Assembly (NCBI GenBank): GCA_032164245.1
Contig: JAVMKO010000002.1
Span: forward strand, 58,251,840-58,315,839
Reading direction: 5' to 3'
From: Sternotherus odoratus
Taxonomy: Eukaryota; Chordata; Testudines; Kinosternidae
Length of the DNA stretch: 64,000 nucleotides
Part shown: positions 57,209 to 64,000 of the stretch, piece after piece
Position numbering within the stretch: position 1 is the stretch's first letter
How the letters are laid out: every line of letters begins with the position of its first letter
The notes under the pieces: generated by a model
The model's database searches: none
Seen by the model: only the letters and a program-made list of their open reading frames with translations
Told to the model about the DNA's origin: nothing
Program-made: the position numbers and the translations under genes

Positions 57209-58830
57209 ATGGGAAAAAATCATGACTGCTGGCACCAAAGGAGAGGATTGGGCTTTTCTGCTGTTTGTTTGGCTTTTATATTGGTATTCATGACACTCCT
57301 TGGGGTTATTAGGTAGCTAGTTATTTTAAATTTAAAATTGGTGGCGTTTTTGACATTGGTAAGACATTATTCAGATTCCCCAAGTCCCTGATGAAATATT
57401 AACAAATTGTTTACTAAACTGTCAAACTTCTTTTATTCAAGGGTGTGCTGCAAATGCCTGCTCAGACTGGCACTTATAAATAAACAAATATTAAACCTCA
57501 GTTCTTTCTTTGTTCAAGGGAATGTTTTTGTCTGCCTTTGATTTCCTTGAGCTTTAATGTTAGATCAAAGAAGAGAGCTTTATTTGTTTGAAAGCTTCTT
57601 TTTTTTTTTTTTTTTGACAGTTGGTAAACTTTGACTGATTTTTTTTTTAAAATAAACTGGCATTCCTTATTTTTGCACTGCTTTCTCAAACTCTAAAGTT
57701 GTTACCAAGGACTCTTCTGAAATCTTTTTTAATGTTTGTAATGGTCTTTGAGGATAAGTGATATGTTAGCATGAAGTGTTCTAAAAACAGTGAAATGGAT
57801 ATTTTCTGATGACTTTTTACATTGTGTGGAATTTTCTAGTTTGACCAGTGCTGTTCTCTTATGCCAATCTCTTGTCTGACTAAAAATGTACAGGTTTGTT
57901 AATCCCTGGGGGCTTCACAGACTCCATGGACTGCGTTATAAAAAAAATTATCTCCATTTGCTAAAAGCTACTCTCTTAAGGGGCCAATGAGACTTGGCTT
58001 CGTGAATCGTTTTGGTAGTGGTGAGTTGGCCCCTACACGTGCTGATAAATGGCTTGTTATGAGGTAGTGTTAAGAACAAAATGTTTTAACCACAAGATCT
58101 TTGAATGTCAAAGCATACAAAAATAGAATACAAAATACAAAAAGGTCTTCATTCTGTATTCCTGTTCTTGGAAAAATCTGGTTATATTAAAAATCCAAAA
58201 TTATTTCTTGCAATAAAAATGAAATTTTGGTGGTTTTTTCCCATTCTTGGTGTCAGCAGTACACTTGTATTCAGGGGAATGCTTCCCACTCGCAGACTAG
58301 AAGAGATCAGGAGAACATCATTGTGATGCCCTCCTACTGTGGGGGAGAAGTGGTAATTTAGTCTCCCTCATTTCCTCCATAATCTGTCTTGGAATGCATA
58401 TACACAGGTTTACATTGATGCTTACCACTAAGCACTAACACTGTTTGGGTCTTCTGGATCCAAATAACTTTCTTAGGGAGGGAAGGAGGGAAGGACAAAA
58501 ATCATATGTCACTAAGCTGCATTGGACCCTATGGAATGCAGCAACATATTTTTAAACATTATACTTGAGGTCATGACTGGTTTGATCAGTGTCCTTTTTA
58601 AGACTACAGAAGCTGCATTTCATTGCAGACCTGAAGCACCCTAGTTTGACTGTAAACCTTAAGACTCTCAACTAGGAGTTCTTAGAAATCTTTCTAAAAG
58701 TAGGGAAGACTGTCTGGATTGTCAAAAATATGATTTGATATGGTCCTCGAGGACCAATTTCAGCATATTCTTTGTATAATCTTTTAAACTGTACCTGGTA
58801 CTGTTTTGACAGTTAAGTACTATCCTATAG
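57209..58830 (+). other. ATP6V1H intron 2, nothing recognised
   Basis: AT-rich, with a poly(T) run near 57598-57615 and no named repeat. Confidence 0.35.
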
Positions 58831-59508
58831 CTAGGGCCCTACCAAATTCACAGCTGTGAAAAAGACATCACAGATTTTGAAATCTGATCTTTTATGTAGT
58901 TTTACCCTATACTGATTTCACAGAGGAGACCAGTGTTTCTCATCCAGGGGTCCTGACCCAAAAGGGGGTTCCAAGGTTATTGTAGTGGGGGTCATGGTAT
59001 TGCCACCCTTGCATGGTACCTTCAGAGCTTGGTTGCTGGAGAGCGGTGGCTGCTGGCCGGCACCCTGCTCTGAAGGCAGCACCATCAGCAGCAGTGCAGA
59101 AGTAAAGAGGGGAATGGGTGGCTGGAGAGTAGTGGCTGATAATTGAGGGCCAAGCTCTGCAGGCAGCAGCAGAGAAGTAAGAGTGGCAATACCATGCCAT
59201 GCCATCCTTACTTCTGCGATGCCGCTGGTAGTGGTGCTGCCTTCAGAGCTGGGCGCCCGGCCAACAGCTGCTGCTCTCTGGCCACCCAGCTCTGAAGGCT
59301 ACTCTGCTGCCAGCAGCAGTGCAGAAGTAAGGGTGGCAGTACCACCACCTTGCGACACCTCCATTGCCCCCTTGTGGGCCAGGACACCTACAGTTACACC
59401 ACCATTAAATTGCAGATTTAAATAGCTGAAATCGTGACATTTATGATTTTTAAAATCACATGACCGTGAAATTGAACAAAATGGACCATGAATTTGGTAG
59501 TGCCCCAC
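58831..59508. mobile_element. Two nested DNA transposons
   Basis: The outer element has inverted ends TAGGGCCCTACCAAATTCA and TGAATTTGGTAGTGCCCCA. Within it, from about 58930, GACCAGTGTTTCTCATCCAG and GGTCCTGACCCAAAAGGGGG begin a second, hAT-like element with repeated CAGCAGTGCAGAAGTAA / GTGGC segments (to about 59400). Exact joints and duplications were not resolved. Confidence 0.6.
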
Positions 59509-59531
59509 ATAAAGCATGTAGTGTAACAACG

Positions 59532-60222
59532 TGTCATAGGTGTGAAAAGGGGGAGGTGGTTGTGGGGCCTGAATGCCATATAGCATCCTCTGTTGGTCAA
59601 GTGTGGAGCTGTTGGCACACCCTTCCTGAGTTTCCTGTCCTGAGGTTGGTCTCAGCTCTTCACATGCCAGTCTGTCATGATGTGGCCTAGCCCTCTGGCC
59701 AAGTCACACACACAATTTAACCTCTTCCGAGGTAGCAAAAATCCAGCTGTAATCCCAACAGATAAAAAGGTTCTTCTGTCTTTTGGTAAATTCTCTTCAT
59801 CCCCATCTCAGTCCCTGTTCCCAGCTCCTTTTTCACGATCTATGAGAGTCTTTCTGGCTCTGGAATAGAACACTCATTCCCCAGGCTAGTTCCCCTCCTG
59901 TATTGTTCTCAGCCCCTTCTGAGCTTTCCTGCTGGACTCCTTCCCTGCTCTGGTCTAAAGCATTGGACCCCTGGACTAATTAGCCTGAAATACCCAATGT
60001 CCTACAGGTCCTTGCACCAGGGCCTTCCACTGCAGCCTGCTCTGTTCCCTGTGGTTCTACTGCAGACTGATCACGCTCTATCATTTTATAAGGCCTAGGT
60101 ATCCATTAAGCTGTCACCTGGCCCTCCTTAGTCCCACCCTCTCACACCAGGAAGCAGCTATCCAATTATGGCACAAGTATGACTGGCCCCATCTCCCCTT
60201 AAAGGGGCCATTCAGCCTGTGA
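59532..60222 (-). mobile_element. LTR-like element, minus strand
   Basis: On the minus strand it starts TGTCACAGGCTGAATGGCCC and ends CACACCTATGACA (TG...CA). It has CCTTATAAAATG as a TATA candidate about 140 bases in, the layout of a Gypsy-type solo LTR. No matching target duplication was found. Confidence 0.5.
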
Positions 60223-61024
60223 CAGAGATACTTTGGGATGGGTCAAGTAACTGATATTTAATTCAGAAGAGGGACAAGCATGAATACGTTGTATTACAGA
60301 TCTCCTCCTATTTTCTGTACTTCACAAATCCTGGTGAACACGCTACAGGAATTACTGAACTTTAATCTGCCCTGAGAACTAGCAGAGGGGTTTTTTTACT
60401 CAATTTTTAATCATGGACCACCTGCAGGCAGTGACTCAGATTGCAGAAAAGGCTGATGAGAAGAACTTGTTCTGTGCGGCTTTGGTAGGTGGAAAAGACC
60501 TTTGACTCAGGGGAAATGTAAGAAGAGTTAAAAATGCTAGAAAAACTTAAAAGTGGAGTAGTAATATGTCTGTCTTCCAGCTGGTGTAATTTGTGCATTG
60601 GGTGGTTTTATGCACAATTCTCCATTTCTCTGAAGTGCTTCAGCCTCTGTAACTGGGTCCCCTGGTGTGTTAACCTGTGATATTTGGCAAGTATGAAGGC
60701 CATGGATTTTCATCCTCCTTTGATTACATCATTGTCATTACTATACCTAGACAATAGTGTTGTTTCTGCTGCCTTGTCTTGCTCATTATCAGGTGTGGGA
60801 ATAACTTTTGTGTTGTAATAAGTAGAAGATTCTGCCAGTCCTATAGCTTAGCTTGCTAAATGGAAATATCACTAATGGTGTCTCTTTAATTACCTGAATG
60901 TTCTTTACAGTTACTAATGTTTAGCTGCAACAGACTTTCAACTACAGATTTGGATGGATAAAGGAAGTAGCTGTGGAGCACACTAGTTCAAGTCCTCCCC
61001 TCATTCCATCCTTTACCTGTCCAT
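60223..61024 (+). other. ATP6V1H intron 2, nothing recognised
   Basis: No exon or repeat that I can name. Confidence 0.35.
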
Positions 61025-62160
61025 TGGGTCATAGTCTAAGGCTAGAAGGGACCACTACATCATCTGATCTTCTGTGGCGGTCCAGGACCCACGTGTTAAC
61101 CAACTGATATGAGACAAAGTATTACAGCTCACAGGATGCGAGCTGTCATATATACTTGTTCATAAGCTGATTTTATTTTAGTAACAAAGGGAAGCTTCAA
61201 AGAAGGGGGTCTGCTTATGAATGGGTATAGAGAGGGGGAGAGGTGGAACACAGTCCCCCTCCCCTAACAGAGGGGGCAAGGAGAGGCAGCACAGACAACA
61301 GAGCCAGAAGGGACGAGGCAGGGCCAGAGTCTCTCCACTTCTGGCCATGCTGCTCTCCCCCCTAGTCTCCGAAGCAGCTGCAACTCTGGGGCTAGTAGGC
61401 TGCAGCCGCGCCACCCGGTCTGGTCCTCTGGAGCACACTGGTCACCCAGCCCCGTCTGGCCCGCCGGAGCATGCTGCAGCCAGGCCAGAGACGTCCTCCC
61501 CTGGCTTGTCTCAACTAAGGTGTGAAGGGGCTGGGGAGAGTGTGGGAGTCCCAGGCAAGGGGTGGGGTCTTGTGTGGGGTGGTCACGGGGGTTATTTCCC
61601 TGACCCCCAGCTTTCCCCCCCCACTAGTAGTTACCCTGGCACGTCAGGGTAAGCAGCTGGAACACCGGACATTTACCTGCGGATGCTCAAGGAAAACAAA
61701 CTGTCTCGGCCTGCCAGTGGCTTATCCTAATGGCCCGAGAGCCAAAGTTGGCCGACCCCTGAATTATAGGGTCGGCTTATGAATGGGTCATAAACATTTT
61801 CCATTTTTACTTTTCCGTCTTGTGGGGTGTTGTGTTGTGTGTGTCGACTTATAAACAAACCGACTTATGATCGAGTATATACGGTACTATGTGCCATTGG
61901 CAGAGATTACAAGGAAACAAGGTGCCCCAGTGCCCCAGGCCCCTGAAATGGCAGGGATATGATTAATAAGATCTACTTATCTAATCCTGGCAAGTGACCT
62001 GCATCCATGCAGACTGTAGAGGAAGCTGAAAAACTGCCAATCTGATCTGGGGGGGGGGGGGGAGAGAGGGAGGGAAATTCCTTCTCGGCCTCACAAACCT
62101 AGTTAGAAGTGAGTCAGATTGGTGTATTCACCATCTTCTAAATACCACGGATCATCTGAT
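61025..62160 (-). mobile_element. CR1 fragment, minus strand, interrupted by a DNA transposon
   Basis: GGGTCATAGTCTAAGGCTAG and AAGGGACCACTACATCATCT at the left, then GGAAATTCCTTCTCGGCC and GTGACCTGCATCC to the right, are antisense CR1 3' text. The foldback element at 61146-61884 separates the two parts. A G-run of 13 lies near 62050. Confidence 0.55.
61146..61884. mobile_element. DNA transposon with CATAAGC..GCTTATGA ends
   Basis: Left ATATATACTTGTTCATAAGC and right ACTTATGATCGAGTATATAC are inverted ends, with a second internal pair (GGGTCTGCTTATGAATGGGT and GGGTCGGCTTATGAATGGGT as direct repeats). TA follows the right end. GC-rich, non-coding interior. Confidence 0.6.
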
Positions 62161-62666
62161 TAAAACCACAGATGTGTTAACAGTTTTGAAAAAGTAAAAA
62201 TCTAACCTAGAAACCAGAACTTCCAAAAAATTTCCTATTCGTCCACAGTTCATTTTTTGGCATTAAAACACGTTTTGTATTTGCACATGTGTTTTCAACT
62301 GGATTATAGTTGTGTTGCAGATCTTGTATTCAGCATGTACTTGAGGTATGTATCTATAGCCAGCACTGCATCTCAAGTTATTCCTTATGTTCTTCCAAGG
62401 GCTGAAGGCAGCTTAAGGATGACTCAGTTGCTGTGGAGTAGTCGAGACAGAGAATTGCATCTTTAAATTATTACCTTTTCTGGGAGTTTTAATTTCTTTG
62501 CACATGAGCCTCTCAGCAGAATAGGAGTACCTCATGCACTCATGATAGGGATAAGTTTATTATAACTTTAATAAAGGAAGAGTGCCTCATGTCAAATAGC
62601 ATCTTGAAAGAAATAAGGCCTGAAATAACTAAGATACAAAAAATTTGTTCGTATTTTGCTTTTCAG
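62161..62666 (+). other. End of ATP6V1H intron 2
   Basis: AT-rich, ending in a polypyrimidine tract and TTTTCAG before exon 3. Nothing else recognised. Confidence 0.5.
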
Positions 62667-62769
62667 AGGACAGATGATTTCAGGTGAAGACTGTGAATTT
62701 ATTCAAAGATTTGAGCAGAAGAGGAGCCCAGAAGAAAAACAAGAATTGCTTCAAGCTGAAGGCAGTCAG
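62667..62769 (+). CDS. ATP6V1H: ATP6V1H coding exon 3
   Basis: Second coding exon of V-ATPase subunit H. It starts after the acceptor TTTTCAG ending at 62666 and ends before the donor GTAACC at 62770. Its first base completes the Gln codon left open by exon 2 (CA + A), and the frame then reads GQMISGEDCEFIQRF, then EQKRSPEEKQELLQAEGSQ, ending in phase 0. This corresponds to the start of the alpha-helical N-terminal domain of subunit H. Differences from the human sequence as remembered are conservative (for example Gly for Ala after MIS, Gln for Met in the RFE-KRS stretch). The intron before it is about 13.1 kb and is filled with repeats. The remaining exons lie to the right of the window. Confidence 0.96.
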
Positions 62770-63233
62770 GTAACCCAGCTTCCTTTTTAAAATTTGGGGG
62801 TGGGGGTTGATCTTGCCATACTAACTCTAATTTAATGTTGGAAGTATGTTTTGTGTTAGGCTAATTAGCAAATTAGCTTCAGACAGTTCTATTGCAAATT
62901 AATTTTTGTGAGGCAGAACTTAGCCATTATTTTAACAGACCTCTTAATTTTTAAACATGTTAGGTGGGATGAGATCAAAAGAAGCTGGGAAGCTTCACAC
63001 GTTTGTTGTGCTCTTGGATAACATTTTTTAGGTATTTTTTCTGATATGGCTTGGTGCATTTTGGTACAACTTCTTAAACTCAAATAAATGGATTTTGCAT
63101 TTTGAGATGTAACTAATGCATGCAATATTTAAATATGCATTGTTTGCATAGTGACAGGGTAGCTGTCCAAGGTGGTACAGTAACCTGATGACACAGCATA
63201 GTCTGAAACAAAGTAGTCTAAAAGTTTTATAGT
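62770..63233 (+). other. Start of ATP6V1H intron 3
   Basis: AT-rich intron sequence after the GTAACC donor; no repeat recognised before the hAT. Confidence 0.5.
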
Positions 63234-63241
63234 ATGTAAAG

Positions 63242-63756
63242 CAGGGCTCTCAAACATGCGGCCCGGGGGCCACATGCGGCCCGCAAAGCCCTTCCCTGCG
63301 GCCCGCCAAGCTTCCTGGCGCCCCTCCCCCCCCGAACCCCCCAAACCAGTTTGCAGGACGGAGGGGCCAGAAGTGGAGGCTTCTCTGCTGCCTGGCTGGG
63401 CCGCGTGTGTTTCTAGCTCTGGACTTCCTAGATTGCTCTTGCTTTGTTTGCCAAACAGCTGTTGGTGGTGCCTAGTGCTTTCCAGGAGGGAATGGGGAGC
63501 TGCATGCACAGAGGAGGAGGTGGGGCAGGGGTGGGACCTCTTGGAAGGGGTGGAGTGGGGGCGGAGCCGGGGCAGCAAGGGCAGGGTGTGTGTCAGTGGT
63601 GCGGCCCTCGGGCCAGTGCACTAGTCCTCATGGAAGGGGTGGAGTGGGGGCACAGCCGGGGCAGCGAGGGGGTGTGTGTGTGTCAGTGGTGCGGCCCTCG
63701 AGCCAGTGCACTAGTCCTCATGCGGCCCTCGTGGTCATTTGAGTTTGAGACCCCTG
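63242..63756 (-). mobile_element. Non-autonomous hAT transposon, copy 2
   Basis: Ends CAGGGCTCTCAAAC and GTTTGAGACCCCTG with a perfect 8-bp target duplication ATGTAAAG (63234-63241, 63757-63764). Interior matches copy 1 (1484-2000) in reverse orientation almost throughout. Frames in it mirror those of copy 1 and are not genes. Confidence 0.92.
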
Positions 63757-63764
63757 ATGTAAAG

Positions 63765-64000
63765 AGTAGTAGTGGTAAGTTTTTTGTGGCTCTTTCTAGC
63801 TTCTCCTCAACCCTTTCCCCTGTACTCTCCAGATTCTTCCTCTCATTTTCTTTTCAAGTAAGATAAAGCAGGACTCTAGCAGTTCATAAAATCTGCTGTT
63901 GAAAACATATCATGATTAAATTGTTCCAGGGGGAGGAAAGCAGTTAGAATAACTCTTAAGGTCCAACTTGTATCTATCTTCCAGTCAGAAACATATGGGC
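63765..64000 (+). other. ATP6V1H intron 3 to the window edge
   Basis: No feature recognised. Confidence 0.4.

Overview
The window is non-coding-rich vertebrate nuclear DNA. It most likely comes from a turtle, or failing that another archelosaur. The evidence is spliced exons with long introns, CpG-island promoters, many CR1 LINE 3' ends, MIR-type SINEs, and a dense set of non-autonomous DNA transposons (hAT, Tigger-like, foldback MITEs) of the kind common in turtle genomes. Nothing bacterial, phage or organellar was seen. The species call rests on repeat style and remembered families, not on a database search.

Two genes are supported, arranged head to head. On the plus strand is ATP6V1H (V-ATPase V1 subunit H): a CpG-island promoter with a probable non-coding exon 1 ending at 46109, coding exon 2 (start codon 49445, donor after 49548) and coding exon 3 (62667-62769). 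The gene continues past the right edge. On the minus strand is a probable first coding exon of RGS20 (short, RGSZ1-like isoform) at 15018-14914, inside a large CpG-rich block of about 13.5-18.4 kb. Its remaining exons would lie beyond the left edge, so positions 1-14913 are read as RGS20 intron. The RGS20/ATP6V1H head-to-head order matches the human chromosome 8q11 order as I remember it.

Layout. 1-13.4 kb: RGS20 intron with a hAT nested in a palindromic MITE (1.4-2.04 kb), a 988-bp hAT carrying a perfect 37-bp inverted repeat (9.69-10.68 kb), and a cluster of five AP-1 heptamers (11.73-11.93 kb). 13.4-18.4 kb: CpG-rich RGS20 promoter and first-exon block. 18.9-43.4 kb: intergenic DNA with CR1 fragments, a solo LTR with target duplication (25.55-25.98 kb), a Tigger-like element (27.3-28.25 kb), a probable non-autonomous Helitron with a G-rich minisatellite (30.996-31.946 kb), MIRs and other repeats. 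43.4-45.6 kb: a stack of hAT insertions, one of them inside the remains of a hAT transposase gene, ending just before the ATP6V1H promoter. 46-64 kb: ATP6V1H introns 1-3 with a second Tigger-like copy, a CR1 reverse-transcriptase remnant split by a hAT, a 137-bp TA-flanked MITE, a Tigger-like element carrying a 55-bp minisatellite, a minus-strand LTR, and a second copy of the hAT seen at 1.5 kb, in opposite orientation.

Most long open frames here are chance frames in GC-rich repeats or CpG islands. The most distinctive observations are the Helitron with a duplicated 3' region, the AP-1 cluster, the CLEAR-like E-box at the ATP6V1H promoter, the RGS20 start codon inside an NRF1 palindrome, and the recent nested transposon insertions with intact 8-bp target duplications. 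I found no clearly new gene system.
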